Assembly (NCBI GenBank): GCA_902806595.1
Contig: CADCXC010000044.1
Coordinates: 620,001 to 684,000 of the forward strand
DNA length: 64,000 nt
Source: Pyrenopolyporus hunteri
Taxonomy: Eukaryota > Ascomycota > Sordariomycetes > Xylariales > Hypoxylaceae
Direction of reading: 5' to 3'
Shown here: one piece after another, positions 1-13,700 of the stretch
Numbering within the stretch: the first letter of the stretch is position 1
Layout of the letters: the number at the start of each line of letters is the position of its first letter
Notes under the pieces: generated by a model
Told to the model about the DNA's origin: nothing
What the model saw: the letters and a program-made list of their open reading frames with translations, nothing else
Databases searched by the model: none
Translations under genes and position numbers: made by a program

Positions 1-634
1 TTTTATTTTTTTTAAGAAATTATATTTTAATATTTTTTTATACATTTATTTATTATAGTTTTACGTAAATTACGGGGAATAAAAAATATATAAAAAAAAC
101 TTCAAAATATAATTTTTTTTTTAAAAAAAAATAAAAAAAAAAATAAAAAAAATTTCGTTTAAAAAATATATATAATTATTTATTTTTAAAAGAATAAAAA
201 AAATAATATATCGTATAAAATGTTTATATTTATACATATAAATGAATTTTAAAATATAAAAATCGTAGTTTAATTAATTATAAAATTAATAATAAAATTA
301 AAATAATCGTTAAAAAATAAAATTATATAATAATTTTAATTTTTAAATAAATAAATTCGTTAAAAAATATATTTAATAAAAGAATCGTTATTTTATAAAA
401 TGTATTAAAATATACGAAATTACGTATAATTAGTTTAAATTAAATTTAATTAATTATAATTTATAATAAATTTATTAATTATTTATTAATTATTTTATCG
501 AAATTTATAATTATTTTTTTAATTATATATAATAATTTTTTTAAAAAATTTATTATTAAATATTTCGTCCGAAATTAATTTTATTTTATCGTAATTAATT
601 TTATTAAAATTTTTTTATTTAATATATATATTAA

Positions 635-1421
635 AAATTAATATTTACATTATTTATTTTTAATATCGGGTTTTTATCCGTATTATTAATATAAAAAATA
701 CATTTCTTATTTTTTACTCGATTTTATTAACGAATTTTTATATAAAAATATAATAAATTAAATAATTTTTTCGAAAACGGATACGTTTTTTAATTTAATT
801 TTTTATATATATTAAATTATTTTTTATATTTTAATATCTTTACTTTTATATCTTATTTAATTTAAAGATATAAAATATAAAAATTACATCGTTAATTTTA
901 CATTAATTAAAAATTTTTAATAATATTAATTTTATATCGATATATTTATTATTTTAAAAATTATTTAAATATAAAATTAATTTTATATAAATGTTTAAAA
1001 ATATAAATAATAATTCGAAATAATTATATAATTTTTTTTATAGTCGTATATTTTTTTAATACCTTTTAATATTTTAAAATATATATAGAAAATTAACTTT
1101 ATATTTAAATATTTTTTAAAATAAAACATATATCGATATGAAATTTATACTATTAAAAAATTTAATTAACGCGAAATTAACGATATAATTTTTATATTTT
1201 ATATCTTTAAAATAAATAAAATATAAAAATATATATAATAAAATATATAATAAAAATTATATATAATTAAATTAATTAAAAAATATATAAAATATATATT
1301 ATATATTAATACGATTATATATAAATTTATATATAAACTTATTAAATATAATATATATTTTAATATATTAATAATACGAATAAAAGTTAATATTAAAAAA
1401 TAATAATATAAATATTAATCT
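635..1421. mobile_element. RIP-mutated copy of the fold-back element
   Basis: Aligns over its whole length with the intact element at 2450-3192 when C-to-T and G-to-A changes are allowed. For example, a left-arm stretch near 666-695 reads TATCGGGTTTTTATCCG where the intact right-end sequence reads TATCGGGCCTTATCCG. The right arm starts at about 1131 with TATCGATATGAAATTTATA, against CACCGATATGAAACCTATA in the intact copy. Both arms and both outer ends are present, so this is a full-length inverted-repeat element and not a fragment. The middle is slightly longer than in the intact copy. No coding capacity is seen. Ends are approximate to a few bases. Confidence 0.75.
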
Positions 1422-2449
1422 TTTATATATTTATTAATAAATTAAAAATAATTTTATTAAATAAATAAAATTAACATTAAATTAAAACGAATATTTTAAA
1501 AATTATAATATATAATTATTTTATTAATTAATATATTTTAATTTCGAAAAAAATTTAAATAATAAAAAAATTACCGTTAAATTTAATTTTATATTTAATA
1601 ATATAAAAAATACCTACGTTTTTCGTAATACGAAAAAATTTAATATTTATATAATTTTAATTTTAAATAATATTAAAAACGTTAACGTTTCGAAACTTTC
1701 TATTATTTCTTTTAAAAAAAAATTTAAAAAATAAAAAAAAATTATAATAATCGAGTAATTTTAAATTTAAATTTTTTACGAAACTTTTTCGACTTTTATC
1801 GTAATTTAATTTAAAACGAAATTCGAATTATTTTAAATATAATTAAACGTAATAAATTATATTTCGTTTAAAAATATTTAATAATAAATATTTATATCGT
1901 TTATTAAAATATAATATAAATATTTAAAATATTAACGTAAATATTAAAAAATAAATATAATAAAAACGTAATAATTATTTAAAAATTATAATTTATAAAA
2001 AATAAATTATATTTTTTCAATTTCGATAATTATTATATAATTTAAAATAAATCGAAAAAAACGATTTTATATATTAATAAAACATTAAATAAAATAAAAT
2101 AAATTAACGAAATAAATTATAATTAAATTATAACGAAAATAAAAACTTAAAATCGCGAAATTAAAATTTAATTTATATATATAAAATTATAAAAAACGTC
2201 GAAAAAAAACCCTATTTTAAATATATTATAAAAACGCGCGAAATGTTTTAATATAATAATAAAAAATATAAACATATATTATTTATTATAAAACGAAAAA
2301 AATAAAACTTAAAATAATTAAAAAAAATTTTTTTTATTTAACGAAATATTAACGTTTCGTTTTTATTACCTTTAAAAAAACATTATTAAAAAATTTTATA
2401 AATAAAAAAACTTAATATTAAATTTAATTTAAATCGATATTAAATTTAA

Positions 2450-3192
2450 GCATTGCTATGTGCACTACCATGCTTTGCTATCGGGCTTTATTTGCACTAC
2501 CAGTACATTGAAATACATACCGTATCTAACAACCCCACATACAAATCTACGTACAATCGTGTTAATACATAATGTACACCTTATGCACTTTTTCAATCGA
2601 TTCAATTCCCACCATACATCCTACCATTCATCCCATTATATCCCACCCATTCTAAGGATGCAAAATATAAAAAATAGATCGCCAGTTTCGCCTCAATTAG
2701 ACCTTTCTAATGGTATAGGTTTCATATCGGTGCATGCACTATTTCAAAAGTTATTTGAATATAAAGTCAATTCCATATGGATATTCAAAGGTGTCAAAAG
2801 GTGCTGGAGGGGTATGCGACCGCAAAAGGGGATCACATGACCACCCCGGGCCACCACTTACACCTTTGAATACCGATATATATTTGAATAGCTTTTGAAA
2901 TAGGGCATCCACCGATATGAAACCTATACCATTAGAAAGGTCTAATTGAGGCGAAACTGGCGATCTATTTTTTATATTTTGCATCCTTAGAATGGGTGGG
3001 ATATAATGGGATGAATGGTAGGATGTATGGTGGGAATTGAATCGATTGAAAAAGTGCATAAGGTGTACATTATGTATTAACACGATTGTACGTAGATTTG
3101 TATGTGGGGTTGTTAGATACGGTATGTATTTCAATGTACTGGTAGTACGGATAAGGCCCGATATTAAAAACCGGTAGTACGAATATCAATGC
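2450..3192. mobile_element. Intact fold-back (long inverted-repeat) element
   Basis: A 743-bp island of normal base composition inside RIP-degraded DNA. Positions 2496-2732 are the exact reverse complement of 2910-3146 by eye: 237 bp with no mismatch or gap. Outside these arms, 46-bp outer segments (2450-2495 and 3147-3192) are also inverted but only about 70 percent identical. Each carries two copies of an ACTACC-containing subrepeat, and the ends start GCATTG. The central part (about 2733-2909) is imperfectly palindromic, with AAAGGTGT on one side and ACACCTTT on the other. The two apparent ORFs of 126 and 127 codons are the same arm read from both sides and match nothing I know, so I treat the element as non-coding. 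No clear target-site duplication is visible. The class is unknown: a fold-back MITE is the best description. Confidence 0.85.
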
Positions 3193-5218
3193 TCAATATT
3201 TTATTATAAAATAATAATATACTTTATATATTTTATTAATTACGTTTAAAATTAATCGATAATTAAAAAATAATTATATTTTAATACGAACTTCGAATTT
3301 AAAATTTTTAAAACGTTTTTCGTAATATTTATAAAATATTTTATTAAAAAATTTATAAATTTATATATATAATTTTATAATTTAATAAAAATCGTTTTTT
3401 AAATATATTATATATTTATTAAAAAGTTTATTTTATAAAAGTTTAATATATATCGATTTAATTTTCGACGATAGTAATTTTCGAATTAAAAATAAATATT
3501 AAAATTTTAATTTTATAATTATTTAAATATTTTTTAATTATATATTTTAACGTATATATTTATTTTAAATAACGTTTATTAAAATATTAATAAAAAAGTT
3601 TCGAAATATTTTATAATATTATTAATATAAAATATTCGACGTAAATTTAAAGGATTTTTTATTTATTTTAATTTATCGATAATAAATTAATTTTAAAAAA
3701 AATAATTTTTAAATTATATATTAAATTTTTTTAAATTATAAAGTTATATTATCGTTAAAAATTTAATATAATATAATTTTAAAATTTTATTTATAATAAT
3801 TTTAATATTTTTAATTTAATAAAAAAAACGGTAAGAATATTATTTTAAACGTTATTATTTTTTTTTAATTTTTAACGTTTTAAAAAAATTTAATCGATGT
3901 TTATAATAAAACGTTTTTATGTTAATAAAATTTTTAAAATTTTTATATTAATATTTTATTAATTAAAATATTTTATAGTAATTTTCTAAGTTTACGAATC
4001 GATATTCGATATATTAATTTAATATTATAATTATTATTTAAAAATCGAATTTTAAAATAAATTTTAAAAAAATTTTAAAAAAAATTTCAAAGTAAATTTT
4101 AATAATTTTAACGAAATTTTTTAATAGTTTTTAATTTTTATATTTTAAACAATTTATTTCGAAAAAAAAATTATTACGTTTTAAATTATTTTATAACGTT
4201 TTATTATATTTTATAAAAATTTTCGAATTAAACGTTATAAATTATACGTTATTATATTTTAATAATATTAATAATAATATATTTTTTGAAAAATTAATAA
4301 AGTTTAAAAAAAAAAAGTAAAAAAAATTTTTAAAAAAACGAAAAAACTTTACGAAAATAACGAAATTTATTAATTATATAAATTATTTAATTAATCGATT
4401 TTATTTATTTAATTTATATAATTAAAATATAAATAATTTTTTAAAATCGATTAAAAAATTTTAAATTTTAATTATAAATATTATATATTAAAAAGTTATT
4501 TTAAATTTAAATCGCGATTTTAAAAATTTAAAAAAAATATTTATATTTTAATTATATATAAAATATGGTATTTTATTTTTCGAAGTAATTTTATATAAAA
4601 TATTACGTTATTATTTAATTTATTATTAAAAAAATATTTACGATAATTTTTAACGTTAAATATTTTATTAATAATATTAAAAATATACGATTTAAAATAT
4701 ATATATAAAATTTAAAAATATATAAAAAATTTAAAAATTATTAAAAAATATATATAAAAACGATATTTTTTATAAAAGGATTTTTAATTTCGAAATTATA
4801 TTAACGATTTATATTATAATATTTTTTAATAAAAAATTAAAAATTATAAAAAAAGTAATTAAAAATCGATAAATATTATTTAATATTAATCGAAAGTTTT
4901 AAAAAAACGAAATAATATCGAATTTAATAATAATATTAAACGTTTATTATTATAAATAATAATTATTTTCGAATATTATAAAAATTTTTAACGATAATTA
5001 TCGATAAATTTATATTTAAAATAATAATCGTAAAAAAATTATTATAATTTTTATAATATATAATTAAAAAAACTTTAATATAAATAATAAAATAATTATT
5101 AAAATTATTAAATTAAAAATTTATTTTTATTAAATTATATTTATTTAAATAATTTTAATTAAAAAAAATTAAATTTAAAATTTTAATATTTTTATACGAT
5201 TATTTATATTTTCGAATA

Positions 5219-5486
5219 TATTAAACGATAAAAAGTCGTTAATTAATAAATCGAAAAAAATATTATATAATCGTATAATAAAAAAATTACGAAAAAGGTA
5301 TTAATTTATTTTATTTATATATATAAAAGTTAAAATAATTAATTTTATATCGATCGATATTTATATATTTTTTTAAAGTATATATTTTAATATTTTATTA
5401 TATAAAACGACGAAATATTTAATAAAAATATATTTATCGTTATTATCATTACGATAAATTTTTTAATATAAAATTATATAATTATA
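5219..5486. repeat. Left copy of outer LTR-like direct repeat
   Basis: Begins near TATTAAACGATAAAAAGTCG and ends near AAATTATATAATTATA. Long identical stretches are shared with 19129-19399, including the segment with ATCGATCGATATTTATA and the segment with AAACGACGAAATATTTAATA. Differences are mostly C/T or G/A, as RIP would produce. Confidence 0.65.
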
Positions 5487-8400
5487 TTAATAATTTTTTT
5501 TTTTCGTAATTTCCTTTTTTTTTAATTATTAATAATAATAAATTTCTTTTTTTTTTCATTTATTTTTATAATTTTATCGTAATATCGTTTATATTAATAA
5601 ACTTTTTTTACGTTTTATTAACGTTATTTTTCGTTATAATATTAATAAAATTATTTTTTTTATAAATTTATTTAATTTTTATTATTTTTCGTTTTTTATA
5701 CGATTATCGAAATAATATAATATCGATTATAAACTTTTTTTTATAATATTTAATTTAATTAAACACTTATAAAATAAATAAAAGTTAATATAAATAATAA
5801 TAAAAAAATTTAAATAATTTAATTTTTTATTAATTAACGAAATTATCGTTTTAAAAATTATTATTATATTTACGTTATATATTATAACGTAAATTTCGTT
5901 TATTAAAACACTTCGTATAACGCGTTTTAATTTAATCGAACTTTAATAAATAATATTACTTTTAATATTAAAAAATAATTTCGAAAACGTTTTATTTATA
6001 ATAAATATAATATATTTAATTTAAGAATTTAAATTTTTATTATTTGTAAATAATTCGTCGACGAAAATAAATAATTTAATAATTTTTAAATTCAAAAGTA
6101 TAAATCGTAATTTCCGATCGATATTTACTTTTTATTAATTAAATCGTTTATTAAATTTCGTAATTTCGATAATTTCGAATTTACCATATTAACTTACTTC
6201 GAATATATTATATATAATTTTAAATTAATAAATCGATACGATATACGTTTTATAAAAACATTATTATACATATTAATATATTATATCGTTAATATCGAAT
6301 TTAATAAAATTATTTTTTTTTCTTTAATTTTTTAACGTAAATAAATTATTTCGTTAATTTTTATAATAATAATATATCCGTTTAAAATAATCGGATAATT
6401 TATAATTAAATATATTTTTAATTTAATTAAAAATTTTAATTTTTTTCGTTTTTAAATTTTTATTTAATCGAATATTTTATCGAATAATTCGAAAGTATAA
6501 TTAATTTATATATTTATTAATTCGAAACGATTAATCGATTTTAATATTAATAAATATAAATTATACGTAAATATAATTATTTAAAAAAATTTTTTATAAT
6601 ATTTAAAATATATAATTTATTAATATATATCGATTTTTATTATATTATATAAAAGTTTTATAATTATTATAATTATATTAAAAAAATATTTAAATATAAA
6701 AATAAAAAATAATCGAATTAAAATAATACGATTTAATTTTAATTTTAATTATATATAAATTTATATAATATCGCGTAATTAAATTTTTATTTTTTTCTAT
6801 AAAAATAAATATAAATATTATAATTATTCGTTAATTTAATCGTTATATAATCGATGATTATATTAATTTTATTTTTTTATTTTTATTATTATAATTTTAA
6901 ATAATAAATTTAAATTTTTCGAAAAAATATAAAATATTTTTTCTTTTAATTTTTCGAATAATATAAAAGTTAAATAATTAAATATTATAAAATTTAACGA
7001 AATCGTATTTTTTAAACGAAAATACGTTTTTATCGATAAGTTTTTTTAACTTTTTTCGTATTTAATTTTTTAAAAGGTTTTTTAAAAGTTGTGATTTTTT
7101 TTTACGGTATTAAACGGTTAAAAGTTAATTTTTACGTTTTTTTATAATTATATAAATAATAATAATTTTTAATTTATTTTTATTATTAAATGGTTTTTTA
7201 CGTTTTTATTTTTAAATTTTAAATAAATTTTTTAATAATACGTATATTTTATTATTGTCGTTTTTTTATTAATTAAAATTAAAATCGAATTTTACGGTTA
7301 AAGTAAACTTTAATACGTTAATTATTATATTATAATTATACGGTTTAACGATTATTATACGAAAATTAACGGGTTTATTATTTATTTTAATAATATACGT
7401 TTTATCGTTTTTAACAATTAACGTATATAAGTTTTTTTAATTATTTTTTTCGTAATAAACACGTATTTTTAATTATAATAATAAATTTAACGTATTAAAT
7501 ATATTCGAATTATTTTTCATATTAAAAATATCGATTATTTATTATTTTATTTTATTTTTATTTATTTTAATTATAATTTTTTTAATCGTCGTTTTTTTAA
7601 TTTTTAAAACTAATATTATAAATAAATTATTAATTAATCGTAAATACGCGTTAAATATTAATAACGTAAATATTACTTTATTAAATTTTACGAAATTATT
7701 AATGATTTTTATAATTATTTATAATATATATTTAAATTTTACGTTAAATAAATCTTTAAATATAACTTTAAAAATTCGTTATAACGATTTATAATATTAT
7801 TTTAATTTATTCATTAAATTATAAAATTTTACGGGTATTTTTTTAATTATAATATTTAAAGTTTTAATATTAATTATAAATTTATTAATAATGAAATTTT
7901 TTTCGATATTATAAATAATATTATCGAATAAATTTAAATAAATATTAATTTATATTATTTATAATGTATTTTAAATATATTTTATTATTATATTTTTTAA
8001 AAATTTCGTAATTTAATGTATCGTAATTTAATTAATAATATAAAATATTAATTTTATATTAATATATATTATATCGATAAATATATTATAATTAAAATCG
8101 ACGTTATTTTTAATAATAAATTTAAATCGTTTTAATCGATTATTATATATTTAATATTAATAATAATATTTATTAATTTTATCGATTAAAATGTTATCGA
8201 AATTATTATAATTTATTTTAATAAATAAACGATATAATTTATTTATTATAAAGTAGTTAAATTATTAATAAATTTAACGAAATTCGATTTTTATAAAATA
8301 ATAATAAATAATTATAAAATTATAATCGTTAAATAAAAATTATAAGTATTTTTATTTATAAATAATAAAATATTTTTTATTTTTATATATAAATATATTT

Positions 8401-10560
8401 TTAATATTATTAAAATATATGTTAAAACGATTTATATTTTTAAAATATAATTTAAAACGTAATAAATTTAAACGATGTAAATACGTAAATAATATTTAAG
8501 TTTCGTTATTTTATATTATTATTAAATTAAATAATATAATATTTTATTATTTCGATATTTAAAAATATATATAAATATAATCGTTATAAAATTTTAAATT
8601 AAAATTTACTATTAAATAAAATTTCGATTATTTTTATATTCGATATAATTTTAAAATATATTAATATATTAATTATTAAAATAAAATGTAATATTATATA
8701 AAATATTATAAATCGTAAAATTAAAAACGTTAATTACGGTTATTACGTAAAACGCCGTTTAATTTACGTGTATATTTATTACGTTTTAACCGTTAATTTT
8801 ATTATAAATAATAAAGTAATAATTTAAAATAATAATCGATGATTTTTCGTTATTTTTATTATTTTTTTAAATATATTTAATATCGTAATTTTATTTATTA
8901 TCGTTATCGTTATTTTTTTATACGTCGGTTTTTTCGTAATTAAATAAAAATTAATTATAATTTTTATTAATATTTTTAAAATCGAAATTTTATTTTTATA
9001 CGTAATATTATTAATTTATACGTTTATTTCGTCGTTTTAAAATAAAGTATTTTATAAATTAACATTTTATTTTACCGTATATAAAGTATTTTTTTTAACG
9101 TTACGATTTTTTAATACGTTATGAAATTTTATCGTATAATTAAAATTATTTTTTATTATTACGATAAATTCGATTAATTTAATATTAATTCGATGTTTTT
9201 TAATTATAATTTATATTATATAATTTAATACGATATATTATATTAATAATAATTTAAAAATTTAAATAAATATTATTAAATATATTTAATTATCGAAAAA
9301 TTATAACGTAAAAAAAAAATTTTTTTATATAATAATTATAATATTTTTTTTAAAGTTATAATCGATCACGTAATTAATTGTTAATTTTTTTTAAATACGT
9401 TAAATTTTTTCGATTAATAATTTTATTTAAATAAATAAATTTTTATTAAAAATTTTTTATAATTAAAAATATTATCGTTTAACGTTATTTAATTATATAT
9501 ATTTATTAATTTTTTAATAAATAAAAATATATTTTTATACATTTAATTATATTTTAAAAAATATAATTTATATCGATTAATTAATTATAATAATATTATT
9601 ATATTCGTTTTTTTAATATCGTTAAATACGTATTAATATATATATATTTTTTAATTTTAATTTTATAATATAAATTTTTAAAAACTTTAATTTTTTCGTT
9701 TATAATATTATATTTATTACTTTTAAATTTATAATTATCGTTATTATATATTTTAACGAAATCGATAAAAATGAATAATAAATTAAAATTTATTAAATAT
9801 TAATATATTTATTAAATTAATTATAAACGATATAATAATTATAAATTTTATTATTATTATAAAATAATATAATATTATTAATCGAATTAATATTATAACG
9901 GTTATTATATCGGTTATTATATTAATTATTATTAAAAAATAATATAATATAATTAATCGATTTATTATTAAAAAATAATAAAAATAATAAATTATTATTA
10001 ATTAAATTATTATTAAATTAATTATTATATTATAAAATTTTAACGTTATTTCGATAATTATATTATAATATTTTTTATATCGTTAAATATTATAAATATT
10101 ATTACGATAATTTTAAAAATTATTAATTATTTTAATTATAATTAATTTAAAGTTTTTTAATCGATTAAAAAAATATATTTTTATTAAAATTTTCGTAAAA
10201 AAATTAAATGACTTTTATTAATAAATTTATTAAATTATTTATTAATTATTTTTTTAACGATATTTTTTAAAAATAATAAAAAATTAATAATTTTAATTAT
10301 TTTTATTAATTTTTTAACGTAAATATAAACGTTTTTAATATATATATTATATTTTTATAAATAATTAATTTTTTAATACGTAATTATTTAATTATATATT
10401 AAAATTATTTTTTATTTTAATTATTAAAGTTTTTTTTAAATTATCGTTATAATTAAATATTAAAAAAATTATTATTATATATTTAAAAATATTTTACGAA
10501 GTAAATATTTAAAATTTTTAATTTTATTTTTTCGAAATTAAATTTTTTAAAATTATTATT

Positions 10561-10772
10561 TGATGGTTAATTGATTTATATACGTATTATTTTATAGTAC
10601 GTATTTTAAAAAAAAGAAGTATTTATATATTTTCGTTTATATAAAAGAAATTTTTTTTACGGTTTTTTATTAGATATTTTTTTTTAAATAATTTTATATA
10701 ATATTAATTTTATTATATCGCGTTTATTTTTATTATTATTTTTTATTTTATTTACGTACGTATTTATTAATA
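10561..10772 (+). repeat. 5-prime LTR of the inner retrotransposon
   Basis: About 212 bp. Starts TGATGGTTAATTG and pairs with 16492-16702. This copy keeps several G residues that are A in the right copy, so the two LTRs were mutated unequally. Preceded by TTATT, which also follows the right LTR. Confidence 0.7.
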
Positions 10773-13700
10773 TTAATTAATGTTATTAAAGTTAATAATA
10801 TAAATTAATAAAGTTAAAAAAGTTATTATTATAATAATACGAAGGATTTTTATCGTAGTAATATATACGATATTAATATTTTTTTTTATACGATATTATT
10901 TTATTTATAATAAAATATCGTTTTATTATTTTTAATTTTTTTAAGTTTTTTATATTTATTATATCGTAAAAAATTAAAAGTTCGATTTAAATATAAGTTT
11001 ATATTAAAAAGTTTAATTTAATCGAACGAAATATTAAAAAGAAATTTATTAAATTAATAAAATATATTTTTAATAATCGTATATTTTTCGATTAATAATT
11101 TAATTATAAAGTTTTAAAATAGGAAGAAATTAATTTTTAAATTATTATCGAAAAGTAAAAAACGACGTAAATATTATTTTTTTTAAAAAATTTAGTTATT
11201 ATAAATAAAAGTAAATTATACGTTCGTATAATAAAAAATATTTTAAAAAAATATTAAAAGTAGTTTAAAAGTTTTATAGTAAAAGATTTTACGGTTATAT
11301 AACGTTAATTTAAAGTTATATTAAAATATATATTTATATAAAAAAGTATTTATTTAAATAAAAGTAATGTTAATATAACGGAGGTTTTAATTAATTTTAT
11401 ATCGATGTACGAACTTTTTAAAAAAAATTACGATAAATTAAAACGTATTAAACGTAAATAATTTAACGTTTTAATATAAAAAGTGTCGGTATATTATATC
11501 GATAAAAATACGGTTTATTTTTCGATATTTACGTTAAATTATATTTATATTATAATATAAAAACAGTTAACGATTTTTTATTTTATAACGTTAATATAAA
11601 TAAAAAATTAAAAAAGATTAAATTTATAAATATTAATAATTTTAATCGAATTATTTTCGATTTTATATTATTAACGTTACGAATTATTTATTTAATAATT
11701 ATTTTTATTTTTTTTATTATTAATAATTTATCGTTAATATTTAACGTATTATTATTATTTTTATTAAATTAAATTTTTACGACGTAGTTTACGTTTTAAT
11801 TTTTATTTAAATTTTAATATCGAATTTCTTTTTTATTATTTTAAGTTTTTTAGAGTAATTTTCGTATTTAATTCGAATTTTAAATATTTAATACGATTAT
11901 TTTTTTTATTTTCGCATTTATTTAATTAAAAGTAACCGTATTTTTTTAAATTATTATTATTAATTTATATTTTATTATTTTAATTTACGTTAAATTATAA
12001 AGGTATAATTAACGATATATTTTTAGTTTTATACGAAAAAAATAATTTTAATTTTTATTATTAGAAAATATTTATAGATTTTTTAGATTATTATTAAATG
12101 GTTTATATAAAATATTAACGGTTTTATTAAACGTCGTATTAAAAGGAAAAAGTTATTATATCGAAAATTACGGTTTTTTTTTTTAAACGATTTTATAGTT
12201 TTTATTAATTAAATCGATTTTTATATTTATATTTATCGAAAATTAATAAGGTGATATTTATTATAACGTTTTTTTTATTCGAATTTTTAACGAGATATGT
12301 TTTTTTATTATTATTAATTATTTTAAAAAAGTTTAAAATAATGAAAATAATTATATCGAAGAATTTTATAACGTTTTAAAAAATAAGTTTCGTTTTTTTA
12401 AATGTATATTATATAGTTAAAATTTATTAAATTTAATTTTACGTCGTATTTTTTATTATTTTTATTAAATAAGTGGTTATTTATTTTTTATATAATGTAT
12501 TTTATTATTAATGTTTTATAGATATATATTTAATTATAAAGCGATATTTTAATACGAAGTAAAATAAAGTTTAATATTATTATAATTAAATTTCGATTAT
12601 TTTTTATAACATTAAAGTCGAAAAAAAAAATAAAAGAAAATTCGATTTCGAAGTATTATAAATTATATTAAATAAATTAATATTATATTAACGGGTTTTT
12701 AAAAAAGATTTTAAGGGTAAGTAATAATTTATTACGGTTATATAATACGTTTATTGTAATGTATTATAATTATAATATATTTTATTTATTTTATTAAATT
12801 AATTTAAAAAGTTAATTAATAAATTTTATACGTTAATTAATATTTTCGAAAATATTAAAGGAATATATTAATTTATAATTAATAACGATAACGACGAAGA
12901 TTTCGATTAATTTTATATTAAATAAAAATATTATCGTAATAATAAAAGTGATTAATATTAATCGAAGAAAATGATTTAAATGTAAAAATATTATTATTAA
13001 ATATATAAAAAAAAAATATTAATTTATTAAATATTTCGAAAACGAGTAAAAAAAAATTAAAAAATGTTAACGAGTTTAAAAAATTAAAAATAAAAGTAAA
13101 TATATTATATTTTTAACGAATTATAAAAATATTAAATAAAAAAGTTCGAAGTTAAAAAGTAACGATTAAAATGTCGTAATTTTCGAAATAAAAGAAGTCG
13201 ATTTTTAATATTAATTAATTGCGATATATTTAATAAATTAAATATGTTAATATCGAATTATTTTTTATTATTTTTTTATCGATAAATTAAAGGATAATAT
13301 TATATTTATTTTAAATCGATATATTAAAGATGTTTTTTAAAGTATTATTTTCGATATTAACGTAATTAAAATGTTTATTATAAAAAAAAATTAATGTTAA
13401 ATTTTTATAAAAAGTTTTTTCGATTAAAATTTTACGATAAATAATATTCGAATCGATAAAATTAATATTAAATTCGAAGACGGATTTTTAATTAAATTAT
13501 TAAAAACGATTACGATTAATGTTTTATTCGAATTAATTAATTTTTATATTATAAATTTAAATATTTTATTTTTTATATATTTAAAAAATATAAATCGATT
13601 AAATGTTTATTTAAATAACGTTACGAATTAATTAATTAAAAAAAATAATAATATTATTATTATTATTTATAAATGAGGATATTTATAATTTTATTTCGAT

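Noticed and set aside
2460..3134. Two ORFs (126 and 127 codons) in the fold-back element
   Set aside because: They are the same inverted arm read from opposite strands, and the protein has no recognisable feature.
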